From Bryobacterales bacterium (GTDB lineage: Bacteria > Acidobacteriota > Terriglobia > Bryobacterales > Bryobacteraceae), in contig JADLBD010000220.1 of NCBI GenBank assembly GCA_020847975.1, positions 1-52,397 on the forward strand: a stretch of DNA of 52,397 nt, given 5' to 3'. A program made the position numbers and the translations under genes. Shown one piece after another: positions 15,798 through 23,724 of this stretch (position 1 is the stretch's first letter; each line of letters starts with the position of its first letter). The notes beneath the pieces were generated by a model. The model had not been told where the DNA came from. It made no database searches and worked only from the letters and a program-made list of their open reading frames with translations.

Positions 15798-16203
15798 CGA
15801 GCCTGTCGTCCGCAAATATTCTGTCCGGGCACCGAGGAGTTGATTTTGCAGTCAGCCACGATTTTCCCGGCGCTCCCTGTCCCTGTCTCAAACCTCGAAC
15901 TGAATGAGAACATGAAGCTTGCGTATCCTCCGTCAATCTCTCCGTATGGCACTCAGCGCCCTTCAGTTGTTGGCCGCCGCGCCGGCGGCGGCCAAATCCC
16001 GAACCACACTCCCATGTGGAGAACCTCGCACTGCGGCACGAACTTGGCGTTCTCCAGCGCTCGGTAAGCGACGAAGCTGACGGCCGGCTGATCGCTTGGC
16101 GCCAGTCAACCACAGGGCGGGGAAATCAGTCGCCGGACGGGAAGTGGCTCCCCACCTTGGACGACTTTCGAACTCTCCAACCCCTCTCGGCTGATTCTCG
16201 CGC
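15798..16203. other. About 400 bp without an intact gene, holding an IS remnant
   Basis: Nothing intact is found between the propeller gene and the AIPR gene. The only recognisable part is a short transposase piece at 16016-16066 (listed separately). Confidence 0.6.
16016..16066 (+). pseudogene. Transposase N-terminal fragment (integrase-core IS type)
   Basis: The frame reads MENLALRHELGVLQRSV, which matches the conserved opening of a widespread acidobacterial/proteobacterial IS transposase (usual form ENLALRQQLAVLKR). The sequence then loses similarity (SDEADGRLIAW). No ends or core domain remain. Confidence 0.6.
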
Positions 16204-17907
16204 TCACGCTCCAGGCTGTCCGGCTGGCAGTCGTGCAACCAACTCTGCCTTGACCCTGGTGACGAGTTCAGGCCCCTTTGCGGTCTGATCGGTCGCCCCG
16301 AGTGCGCGGTACAGGCCCAGGACGCGGTTCATCGCTGCGACGATCGCGTCGTCCGTAATCGTGGCCGCGGAGAGCCCACCAACGTCCTGTGGTGTCGGGT
16401 TGGCTTTCGCAAGGGCGGTACACGTCGCGTCCATCGCGACATAGAACCCGATGTTCGTCTGGTCCTTCGTGTCCAAGCCCGCCGCGTCCGACCTCACAAC
16501 GTTGTCCACCCGCTTCATCAGCAACGCACAGTTCAAGTAGACCGCTATCGGGTAGTCCCTACTGAACACCTGCTCGTACTCCGTATCCCGCTTCAAGAGG
16601 GATGACGGTCGCGCTCTGGCATCATTGGGGCGCTGAAGCGCAATGGCCATCACTGCCTGCGCGAGGTGGGGAATACTCACGATCTTCTCGATCGGCTTCC
16701 CCTCGTTCTTGTAGTGGTTCTTCCGACGGTCGTAATACAACCCGTGGGGAGCCAAGTACTGCTCGATATCCCGATGAATGACCTCTGTCGCCCGCAGGGA
16801 CGCGATCGGAATCGCGGTCTGGCTGTTCGTGGCCTTGATAATGCGATCCCTGCTCTCCGGCGCCGGCGGCACGATAACCCGGACCAAGAGGTTGCGCGCC
16901 TCGTGCTCCGTGTTGCTCGCCTTGAAGTAATTGAAGATCACCGTGGACGTCTGGAGACCATTCACGATCTGCGGGTCCTCGATCGTCAACGTCTTCCCGC
17001 TCAGGGTCGCGTTCGCTGCGACCACGGTGATCCCATTGTTCAGCCACCAGAACTCGTCCGCACTCCCCTCGCGCAACGTCGTCTGGATCTGATCGTTCAC
17101 CTCCGTCGTGCCCTGGTAGTCACGCACGTTCGACTCGAAGATCGACCGCGTCAGGTTCCCCTTCTCATCCGTGATGAACGCGTGATACTCCTTCAGACTG
17201 ACCAGGCAAACGAACGCCACCGCACCGGACGAGCAGATCGGGTTCTCGGCGAGGCGCAGGCTGAACGTGGCGCGCGGCGCCCGGCGCGCGAGCGCGAGAA
17301 GCTCGCTCGCCCCAAGGAACTGGAACTCCACCACTGATGAGGAGAACAACCCCTTGACGACATCCTTGAGCTGGTCCGCCTTGCGCTGCACGTTCGGGTG
17401 CACCTAGTCGCCCTTGCTCGCGTACCGATACCGGACCGACAAGAGCGGGAAGCGCGACGCGAGGGTCTCGTACGTGGCACGGAACCGCCGGATGTTCTCG
17501 ATCACATCCTCGTTGTACACGCCCGCGAGCGATCCCACGTCCTTGGACAGGTTGAGGAGGTCTTCGGTGAACGCCCGCAGGCGGTCGATGCTCGTTTCCG
17601 TAAACGACGCGGACGTCTTGGACTGGAGGAGATAGAGTTCGATCTGGACGTTGCGTTTCAGCCCGGAGAGGTCCGTGTCGTCCTGGACGAGTTCGCCATT
17701 CGCGAACAAATAGATCGCGTCGACTCCGCCGTCGCCGCCGTCTCCGACGATGCCGGATTCGAGCTCGTCATAGGAGAGGTCGTAGTCCTTGACGATCTCC
17801 CCGGCAGTGAAGAGCTCGAAGAACTTGCTTGCCGACAACGTCGGCCCCAACTCCTGGTGTCGCTGCTCCAGGATCTTGTCCAGGATGATCCGATCATTAC
17901 TCGTCAT
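16204..17907 (-). pseudogene. AIPR-family abortive phage infection protein, split by one in-frame TAG
   Basis: Two adjacent ORFs in the same frame together make a full-length AIPR protein (PF10592), about 567 residues. The upstream part (17907 down to 17404; start MTSNDRIILDK) ends RYRYASKGD then TAG at 17404-17406. The next codon, GTG, begins the second part (VHPNVQRKADQL), a junction where relatives read straight through. The AIPR core is complete: FWWLNNGITVVA, IVNGLQTSTVIF, VIVPPAPESRDRIIKATNSQT, LYYDRRKNHYK. The family defends against phage, some acting in abortive infection or with restriction systems. The single nonsense codon suggests recent inactivation, or two separately translated halves, since the GTG could restart. 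Confidence 0.87.
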
Positions 17908-18104
17908 AGATGCTTCCACCATCGGCAAGGCCCCGCCTCATCGTGTCGCCGCTCTTGATCGGCGCACAGGACGAGGGGTGCTTGGCCCACTCTTAATCCT
18001 TTCCAAGAGTTCCTGGGCGATCGCGTACGACCGTCCCCTCGCGACAACCTATGGCCTCCGTCGGACCACCTCTCACCGGATGCCTCGCATCAGTGAATAT
18101 CACG

Positions 18105-18761
18105 CTAGTACTCCCACTCCTCGTGCCGCAACGGTAGCCGGTTGAGGATCTCCCGGTAGAACTTCCATCGTGGCACGAACCGATCCATCAAGCTGATGAA
18201 CCGGGCGTTGTGGGTCGGCTCCAAGAGGTGGACCATCTCGTGCACGACGATGTACTCCAGGCACTCGCGTGGCTTCTTCGCGAGCTCGGAATTAAGACGA
18301 ATCGTGCGAGTACGGTGGTTGCAACTTCCCCACTTCGTCTTCATCCGCTGCACGAACACCCGCGCCACGCGAACGCCGAGCAACGGCTCCCACCGCGCCA
18401 CAAGCGGCGTCACCGCTTCCTTCACGAGATGGCGATACCACTCGTCGAGCACCGCCTGGCGTGCGCTCTCGCTCGTTCCGGGCCGCACCCGCAACACCAA
18501 GCGCTGGTGGCCGTGCTCAACGGCTGGCGCCCGGTCCTCCTCGACCACCGTGAGGAGGCATCGCCGGCCAAACACGTAATGACTCTCACGATCGAGCAAC
18601 TCGCGGGGCGTCTCGCGCTCCTGCTCGCGCAACTTACGCTGTTGCGACCGAATCCACGAAAGCTTGGCAGCCGCGAACGCACGAATCGTCTCGTCACGCA
18701 TCCGCAACGGCGCCGCGATCCGTACCTGCACGGATGCCCGTTCAGACAGTAAACTCAACAA
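18105..18761 (-). CDS. YgjP-like (DUF45/M48-type) metallopeptidase, N-terminus uncertain
   Basis: This zinc metallopeptidase-like protein has HEMVH (in VVHEMVHLLEPTHNARF) with a third His in THNARF, and the preceding family motif KTKWGSCNHRTRTIRLNSEL. The helical region IRAFAAAKLSWIRSQQRKL matches the family. The usual first strands (S-x-R-x-T-x-x-I-x-V) are absent or altered: similarity begins at ASVQVRIAAPLRM. I placed the start at a TTG at 18761 (219 aa), while the frame stays open to 19004. It may therefore be N-terminally truncated. Relatives are often encoded beside type I restriction genes; the AIPR gene 177 bp away gives a similar defence setting. Confidence 0.75.
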   Translation of the reverse strand: MLSLLSERASVQVRIAAPLRMRDETIRAFAAAKLSWIRSQQRKLREQERETPRELLDRESHYVFGRRCLLTVVEEDRAPAVEHGHQRLVLRVRPGTSESARQAVLDEWYRHLVKEAVTPLVARWEPLLGVRVARVFVQRMKTKWGSCNHRTRTIRLNSELAKKPRECLEYIVVHEMVHLLEPTHNARFISLMDRFVPRWKFYREILNRLPLRHEEWEY

Positions 18762-18993
18762 CAGTTGACGCGGCGAATCCAGGAGAAGCTCGCCGAGGCA
18801 GCCAGTAAACGGAACGGCAACACGGAACTGGCGCAACCCGCACCGGGCGTACCTGAAGTCCCGCCGAGCCTCGCCGAAACCACGCCAGCTACAACAATCC
18901 TTCAGTAGGCCATCCCACTCCTCCATTCGCCACGAAGCGATCGACGGCAGCCTTGTGCGTAACACGGTAGACTGATAATGTTTGAGAGGAGGA

Positions 18994-19716
18994 ATGGCGC
19001 TCAAGACGATCGAAACTCGCTACGAGGCGGGCGATCCCCGCCTGATGCCAGCCTACTCGCTCGGAGAGGCGGCGCACTACTTGCGCATGCCGGAAGGAAC
19101 GTTGCGAAGTTGGGTAGTGGGCAGGTGGTATCCCGTTGCGGGACAGGCGAAGCGGTCCAAGCCTCTGGTCCACCTGGATGATCCCAAGAAGCAATATCTT
19201 TCCTTCATCAACCTCGTCGAGGCGCACGTCCTTGCTGCCATTCGGCGTCGCCACGGTGTCAAGCTCCCGAAGGTTCGCACCGCGCTGGATTACGTAAAGC
19301 GACAGTTCCATATCGAACGTCCGCTTATCGACCAAACATTCCAGACGGATGGGCTCGACCTTTTCGTTGAGCGCTATGGCGACTTGATCAACGCGTCCCG
19401 CGAAGGGCAACAGGCGATGAAGGAGATCATCAGCGTTTACCTCAAGCGCATTGAAAGGGACACGAAGGGCCTTCCGATCAAGCTTTACCCGTTCACTCGC
19501 GACAGCGAATCGGATGCCGCGCCCAAGACGGACCCGCGCGTGGTCGTCATGAATCCGGCAGTCTCCTTTGGCCGACCCGTGATCGTGGGCACGGGCATCC
19601 CGGTTTCATCCATCTACGAGCGATACCGGGCCGGCGATTCCGTCGCGGACCTCGCAAAGGACTTCCGTCTAGACACCAGTGCCATCGAAGAAGCAATCCG
19701 CTGCGAAGCCGCCTGA
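18994..19716 (+). CDS. DUF433 antitoxin with N-terminal HTH (VapB45-like)
   Basis: The 240-residue protein has a MerR-like/HTH start (AYSLGEAAHYLRMPEGTLRSWVVGR), a long helical middle (FINLVEAHVLAAIRRRHGVKLPKVRTALDYV) and a C-terminal DUF433 domain (NPAVSFGRPVIVGTGIPVSSIYERYRAGDSVADLAKDF). This is the antitoxin form paired with PIN-like VapC45 toxins. The downstream toxin gene overlaps it by 38 bp, so they are co-translated. The start is uncertain: AGGAGG lies only 1 nt before this ATG, and a TTG at 18982 is an alternative. It should neutralise the toxin and autoregulate the operon. It sits at the island's distal end, where it could stabilise the island. Confidence 0.88.
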   Translation: MALKTIETRYEAGDPRLMPAYSLGEAAHYLRMPEGTLRSWVVGRWYPVAGQAKRSKPLVHLDDPKKQYLSFINLVEAHVLAAIRRRHGVKLPKVRTALDYVKRQFHIERPLIDQTFQTDGLDLFVERYGDLINASREGQQAMKEIISVYLKRIERDTKGLPIKLYPFTRDSESDAAPKTDPRVVVMNPAVSFGRPVIVGTGIPVSSIYERYRAGDSVADLAKDFRLDTSAIEEAIRCEAA

Positions 19717-20095
19717 TGAAACGATATTCTTCATCGACCGGTCGCTGGGCATAGAACCCATCCGAACCGAGCTTCTCAGCGCCGGTCTCGCAGTCGAGAT
19801 CCACGACGACCATTTCGCGCGTGACGAGGAAGACCGCGTCCGGCTTCGGACAGTCGGCGAGCGGGGCTGGGTCGTTCTTACCAAGGATCAAAGGCTGCGA
19901 TACCGTCCGTTGGAGATCGCGGCGCTGAGAGCCAGCAAAGCCCGGGTGTTCGTCCTTACGGCGGGGAATCTTCGCGGCACTGAGATCGCGGCCGTCTTCG
20001 TGACCGCGCTGCCACGGATTTACAAGGTCCTGCACTCCTTACCGGGACCATTCGTCGCCCGCGTTTCACAATCGGGGCACGTCAAGGTCACATGA
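19679..20095 (+). CDS. VapC45-like PIN-fold toxin
   Basis: The 138-residue protein resembles the VapC45 PIN-like family (PF18478). It reads IFFIDRSLGIEPIRTELLSAGL at the first strand with a conserved Asp, HDDHFARDEED, WVVLTKDQRLRYRPLE with the central acidic/basic pair, and RVFVLTAGNLRGTEIAAVF, then the terminal GPFVARVSQSGHVKV. PIN-fold toxins are usually RNases; activity here is inferred. The gene starts within the antitoxin gene (38-bp overlap), as expected of a toxin-antitoxin operon. Likely cytoplasmic. Confidence 0.87.
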   Translation: MPSKKQSAAKPPDETIFFIDRSLGIEPIRTELLSAGLAVEIHDDHFARDEEDRVRLRTVGERGWVVLTKDQRLRYRPLEIAALRASKARVFVLTAGNLRGTEIAAVFVTALPRIYKVLHSLPGPFVARVSQSGHVKVT

Positions 20096-20218
20096 CCTGA
20101 CCCTACACCAGATCCGCTGGGTCACGTCGGGCATCGTCCTTATAGGAAAAACATCGGGCTTCGTCTCCACCAGCGGACCACGAATGCTGCTGACGACGGC
20201 GCGCGAGCGGCCAGATTG

Positions 20219-20239
20219 TGGAGTCCACGTGGAGTCCAA
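20219..20239 (+). repeat. Paired TGGAGTCCA motif near the distal island border
   Basis: TGGAGTCCA twice with CG between. It matches 6613-6633 apart from the separator and the middle base of the pair. A weaker pair, TGGCGTCCA and TGGCGTCCC, is 20 bp further on (20259-20280). Candidate integrase arm sites. Confidence 0.6.
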
Positions 20240-20343
20240 TCCGCCCCGACTCGTGTTCTGGCGTCCAACTGGCGTCCCAATCGCCCAGCGCTAATTAAGT
20301 CTCGTGTTATCATAGAAGGGCACTCGTAAGTGATTGATATTTT

Positions 20344-20393
20344 TTGCTTGGGGTGCAAGAGGTCCCGGGTTCAAATCCTGGCGGCCCGACCAA
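20344..20393 (+). repeat. Island attachment site (distal copy, tRNA-Pro 3' half only)
   Basis: Repeats the anticodon-stem-to-CCA part of tRNA-Pro with two changes that still allow pairing. No 5' tRNA half precedes it (it follows a T run), so it is not a tRNA gene but the displaced original 3' end or the far att copy. Confidence 0.9.
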
Positions 20394-20594
20394 ACAACTC
20401 ATTCCCCACCACCCTCCTCATACCTCTTTCTCGGCAGCATCACCAAAACCGCGGCGCCCGCGGTTCGGCATTTCAATTCAACAGCCAACATCTCTCGGTA
20501 GGATTGGCAGAATCTCCGCATCCCGTGGCTCGCCGCGGCGGCAGTGGAACACTCTCTCTTGCCGAGTGGGTGAGAAGACAGATAGTATGCTGAT

Positions 20595-21920
20595 GTGGCA
20601 ATTCCAAGTGTGGCGAAGTCGGTTGGCGCGGGATCTGTCCAAGGCCGGTCCGCGCGCATTGTCTCCATCCAACGGTGGTCCATCGTCCTTCTGGTGGTTG
20701 GAGGGGCGTTGAACTATGTCGACCGGGCAACGCTTTCGGTGGCCAACAAGCTGATTCAGGAAGACCTGGGCATCCCCGTGGACCGCATGGGGCTTTTGCT
20801 TTCGGCATTCCTTTGGGCTTATGCATTCGCCCAACTGCCCGTCGGGGGGTTGATTGACCGGTTTGGTCCACGGCGGATGCTGGGGCTGGGGCTGTTCAGT
20901 TGGTCGGTTGCCCAGGCCGCGGGAGGCTTTGTTACGAATTTCGGGTCGTTTGTAGCAGCACGGTTCGCGCTGGGGGTTGGGGAGGCTCCTTTGTTTCCGG
21001 GCGGCGCGCGCGTAGTGCGCGACTGGTTCGGCATCAACGAGCGGGGCTTTGCTACGGGGCTTTGCCAGTCCGCATCGTCGCTCGGCAATTTTGTTGCAAT
21101 TCCGTTGTTGACGTTCCTGATGCTGAGTCTGAGCTGGCGGTGGATGTTCATCATTGTCGGCGTGTTAGGGGTTGGGCTGGCGGCGATTTGGTGGGCGGTC
21201 CACCGGGATCCGGCGGAGGTTGAGCTAACCGCGGAGGAGAAGCGATACCTGACCGAGGGCGATGAGAATACGGCGACGAGACCGCCGACATTCGCCGAAT
21301 GGCGGCAGTTATTCGCGCACCGCACGACGTGGGGAATGATCGCCGGGTTCTTCGGGACCATTTACACCCTTTGGCTTTATACGGGTTGGCTGCCTTATTA
21401 TCTGGAACATGAGCGGCACATGAGTATTGCCAAGGTGGGAGTGGTGGCGGCCATCCCATACTTTTTTGGGTGCGTGGGCGCCGTGGCCGGCGGATGGCTT
21501 TGCGACTTTCTGACGCGCCGGGGCTGGACTCCGATGGGCGGCCGGAAAGTACTGATGGCTTCCTCGCTGTGCGGCATTTCGGCTTGCACGACGGCCGTGG
21601 TGTTCGCGGAATCGAACGAGCTTGCCCTGTCGCTGATTTCGGTGTCGCTGTTCTTGATTTACATCGCTTCCGCGGCCGCTTGGGCGACGGTGCCGGTGGC
21701 GGCGCCCGGACACTTCACTGCTTCGCTTGGTTCCATCCAGAATTTCGGCGGGTATCTGGGAGGGGCGCTGGCTCCGGCGGTCACCGGCTTCATCGTGGCG
21801 CGGACGGGCAGCTTTTCGCAGGCGCTGCTGCTCAGTGCGGCGATCAGTCTGGCCGGAGCGGCAGCGTATCTCCTGCTGGTGAGTCGCACGATTCACTCTG
21901 GCGAGAACGGGGCCGGATAG
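20595..21920 (+). CDS. MFS transporter, anion:cation symporter (ACS) type
   Basis: The 441-residue protein starts at GTG. Twelve membrane segments are expected: ALNYVDRATLSVAN with the ACS-type N-terminal motif, LLLSAFLWAYAFAQLPVGGLIDRFGPRRML (the MFS loop 2-3 motif, here GGLIDRFGPRR), FVAARFALGVGEAPLFPGGARVVRDWF typical of hexuronate/galactonate transporters, and a six-helix C-terminal half. Substrates of this subfamily are usually sugar acids or organic anions taken up with protons or sodium. That agrees with the sugar-acid dehydratases in the window. It is the first gene after the island, 200 bp from the border. Confidence 0.9.
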   Translation: MAIPSVAKSVGAGSVQGRSARIVSIQRWSIVLLVVGGALNYVDRATLSVANKLIQEDLGIPVDRMGLLLSAFLWAYAFAQLPVGGLIDRFGPRRMLGLGLFSWSVAQAAGGFVTNFGSFVAARFALGVGEAPLFPGGARVVRDWFGINERGFATGLCQSASSLGNFVAIPLLTFLMLSLSWRWMFIIVGVLGVGLAAIWWAVHRDPAEVELTAEEKRYLTEGDENTATRPPTFAEWRQLFAHRTTWGMIAGFFGTIYTLWLYTGWLPYYLEHERHMSIAKVGVVAAIPYFFGCVGAVAGGWLCDFLTRRGWTPMGGRKVLMASSLCGISACTTAVVFAESNELALSLISVSLFLIYIASAAAWATVPVAAPGHFTASLGSIQNFGGYLGGALAPAVTGFIVARTGSFSQALLLSAAISLAGAAAYLLLVSRTIHSGENGAG

Positions 21921-21958
21921 ACGAATCCGGCTGACACGATACGAGACAAGGCCTCGCC

Positions 21959-22822
21959 TCAGGACTCCCGCAGCAGCCATTTCGCGGCGTTGCGCTGCAT
22001 CTTTTCGTACTCGGGATTCCACAAAGCGCTGATCAAGTGCCCCGGAGCCATGAAGCACACGCGGCCCTTGCCATAGTCATAGGCCCACACCGCTTCCGCT
22101 GAATTGCTGCGCCGGCCGGCGAGATCGGTGTAATCGAGCCCGTCCTCATTCACGCTCCGTGCGAGCACGTACTTGGGGTCCTTGTCGTAGACGACGTAAT
22201 GCTGCTCATCAGTGACCACAAAGTCCTTCACACCGCGCGTAATGGGATGGTCCGGGTTGACGATCTTGACCTTGAACGGCCGGATGGGAGGATGGCCGAC
22301 GTAGATGGCCCCTTCCACGTCACGATAGTCTTTGTTCGAAATCGAGGCTTCACTATTGTTGTGAAAAGCCCACAACGCGCCGCCTTCGGAAACCCACTGC
22401 TTGATGGCCTTCCCCTGCTCCTGCGTCATCCAGGCGCTGTAGCCGGAGCCGATCTTGCGCTGGATGGGCGGTACGCTGACAATCTTCTCCTTCTTCTCAT
22501 TCCAGTAGATCTGGTGCCAGTAGCCGTTGTTGTACCGGCGGCCGTCGCGAAACATGATGAGAATCTTGTAGTTTCGAAGGTTCTCATAGGTGAGCAGCTT
22601 TTCCTGGTCGGTGAAGTCGATGGACAGCCCGCCGTCTTCCACCAGCGTAGCGGTCAACGCCGTGCGGATGTAGTCGGAGTTATGGGACTCATCTCCGCAG
22701 AGCGCGAAAGCCGTGGCGGTGCGCGCGGCGCCGCGAAGGCTCTGAATCGGAAGTCCAGCGGCGGCGCCGATGCCGCCGCAAACCGCGCGCATCAGAATCC
22801 GGCGAGTCATGTGTGTCTGCAT
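21959..22822 (-). CDS. Exported ThuA-like protein
   Basis: The 287-residue protein has a Tat-like leader (TRRILMRAV followed by a Gly/Ala-rich segment). It then shows ThuA-fold features: FALCGDESHNSDYIRTAL, a KILIMFRDGRR strand, QGKAIKQWVSEGGALWAFHN, HPITRGVKDFVVTDEQHYV and AVWAYDYGKGRVCFMAPGH, the class-I-glutamine-amidotransferase-like fold. ThuA proteins are linked to trehalose/sucrose and other carbohydrate use, often with haem-domain or sugar-isomerase partners. Divergent to nothing upstream; the next gene leftward is the MFS gene (convergent, 38 bp). Enzymatic activity is not established. Confidence 0.87.
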   Translation of the reverse strand: MQTHMTRRILMRAVCGGIGAAAGLPIQSLRGAARTATAFALCGDESHNSDYIRTALTATLVEDGGLSIDFTDQEKLLTYENLRNYKILIMFRDGRRYNNGYWHQIYWNEKKEKIVSVPPIQRKIGSGYSAWMTQEQGKAIKQWVSEGGALWAFHNNSEASISNKDYRDVEGAIYVGHPPIRPFKVKIVNPDHPITRGVKDFVVTDEQHYVVYDKDPKYVLARSVNEDGLDYTDLAGRRSNSAEAVWAYDYGKGRVCFMAPGHLISALWNPEYEKMQRNAAKWLLRES

Positions 22823-22855
22823 TTTGCTGTTATATCCTCTTTCCCGCTCACGAAG

Positions 22856-23653
22856 CTACTGCGGCCGACCCTTCACCCTTGCCGCTACTCCTAAACCTCC
22901 ACTGGTTACCTCGATCCGATCTCCCTCAAAAACCGGATAGAGAGCCAAGGGGGAGCCGGTAAGAATCAACTGGCCGCGGCGGAGCCTGCGGCCGAAGCGC
23001 GCCAGATGATCAGCCAGCCGGATAATGCTGCCAAACGGAAATTCAGGCAGCGCCTGGCCGCTTGCCAAGCCGAGGACCTCGCCGTTCCTTACTATTTCGA
23101 TCCGTCCGTCGAGCAGCGCCCTGGCATCGCGAGCGGACGGTTCGAACTGTGGCAACACGACGCCCGCATGAAGAGCGTTGTTGGCAATCAGTTCCTGAGC
23201 GCAATGAGGCGTGTTCCGGAACACGTAGTTGTGAAGTTCGATCACGGGAAAGGCTGTGGCCAGGACCTGGTCCGCGTGAGCGCGGAGCCAGTTCGAATCC
23301 GGTATGTCCTCCGCCAGCCTCACCCCGAACTCTCCTTCGATGGCGAGGTTCTCATGCCGGGCAGGATCGAGCACAACGCCGGATGGATAAACCTCGGTCT
23401 GGTAGATGTGCCCGAAGACGGGCTGGTCCAGCCCAAACTGCGTTTGAATGGCCGCGCTGAGACAGCCAATCTTGTAGCCGGCCACCGGCTCGCCCCGTGC
23501 TTCCCGAAGCCGGGCGGCTTCCATCTGAAGCCTGTACGCCTCCTCTACAGTGAGCGTCAGAACTTCACTCGCGAGACGCGCTCCCGGCTGGTGCCGATCG
23601 TAATCGGCTACCCACTGCTCTGCCAGTTCCTGTAGGTCCATCACCTGTATCAT
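22856..23653 (-). CDS. Fumarylacetoacetate-hydrolase-family protein (2-oxopent-4-enoate hydratase type)
   Basis: The product is 265 residues from MIQVMDLQEL (MDLQEL at 23641 also possible). It has the MhpD-like layout: LTVEEAYRLQ, GYKIGCLSAAIQTQFGLDQPVFGHI, the metal-ligand stretch AIEGEFGVRLAED, PVIELHNYV, then the C-terminal LILTGSPLALYPVFEGDRIEV barrel. Such enzymes hydrate 2-hydroxypenta-2,4-dienoate or decarboxylate related 2-oxo acids in aromatic or sugar-acid breakdown. It lies 34 bp upstream of the ThuA gene on the same strand, so they may form an operon. The 5' extension to 23692 has no family similarity. Confidence 0.9.
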   Translation of the reverse strand: MIQVMDLQELAEQWVADYDRHQPGARLASEVLTLTVEEAYRLQMEAARLREARGEPVAGYKIGCLSAAIQTQFGLDQPVFGHIYQTEVYPSGVVLDPARHENLAIEGEFGVRLAEDIPDSNWLRAHADQVLATAFPVIELHNYVFRNTPHCAQELIANNALHAGVVLPQFEPSARDARALLDGRIEIVRNGEVLGLASGQALPEFPFGSIIRLADHLARFGRRLRRGQLILTGSPLALYPVFEGDRIEVTSGGLGVAARVKGRPQ

Positions 23654-23724
23654 CTGGTCCGCGGGCCCGCCGCACCCCGGCGAACTCCTCATCTATAGTA
23701 CTTTGAGTTCGGAGCTGCCGTAAT

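Larger units (their letters stand above)
6567..20393. mobile_element. tRNA-Pro genomic island (13.8 kb), integrase now a stub
   Basis: The block is bounded by a 50-bp direct repeat of the tRNA-Pro 3' half and has an N-terminal tyrosine-recombinase fragment directly next to the intact tRNA, the classic layout of an integrative element. Paired TGGAGTCCA motifs lie just inside both borders. Contents are mixed: an exported enolase-family enzyme, fragments of several unrelated genes, a TonB-receptor operon, an IS remnant, an AIPR anti-phage gene with an internal stop, a YgjP-like peptidase and a toxin-antitoxin pair. The integrase truncation and several broken genes indicate an old, immobile island. 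Later insertion of some cargo cannot be excluded. Confidence 0.8.
20096..20594. other. Island right border region, about 500 bp without a gene
   Basis: Contains paired TGGAGTCCA motifs (20219-20239), a related pair TGGCGTCCA/TGGCGTCCC (20259-20280) and the 50-bp attachment repeat (20344-20393). The 20394-20594 part is outside the island, upstream of the MFS gene, and shows no clear gene. Confidence 0.7.

Noticed and set aside
4703..17406. TAG reassignment, since two genes have an internal TAG
   Set aside because: TAG ends ordinary genes here (2502, 36184), and one transposase lesion is a frameshift, so simple mutation explains both.
20344..20392. A second tRNA-Pro gene
   Set aside because: Only the 3' half is present; the 5' acceptor strand and D arm are absent. 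It is the far attachment-site copy.
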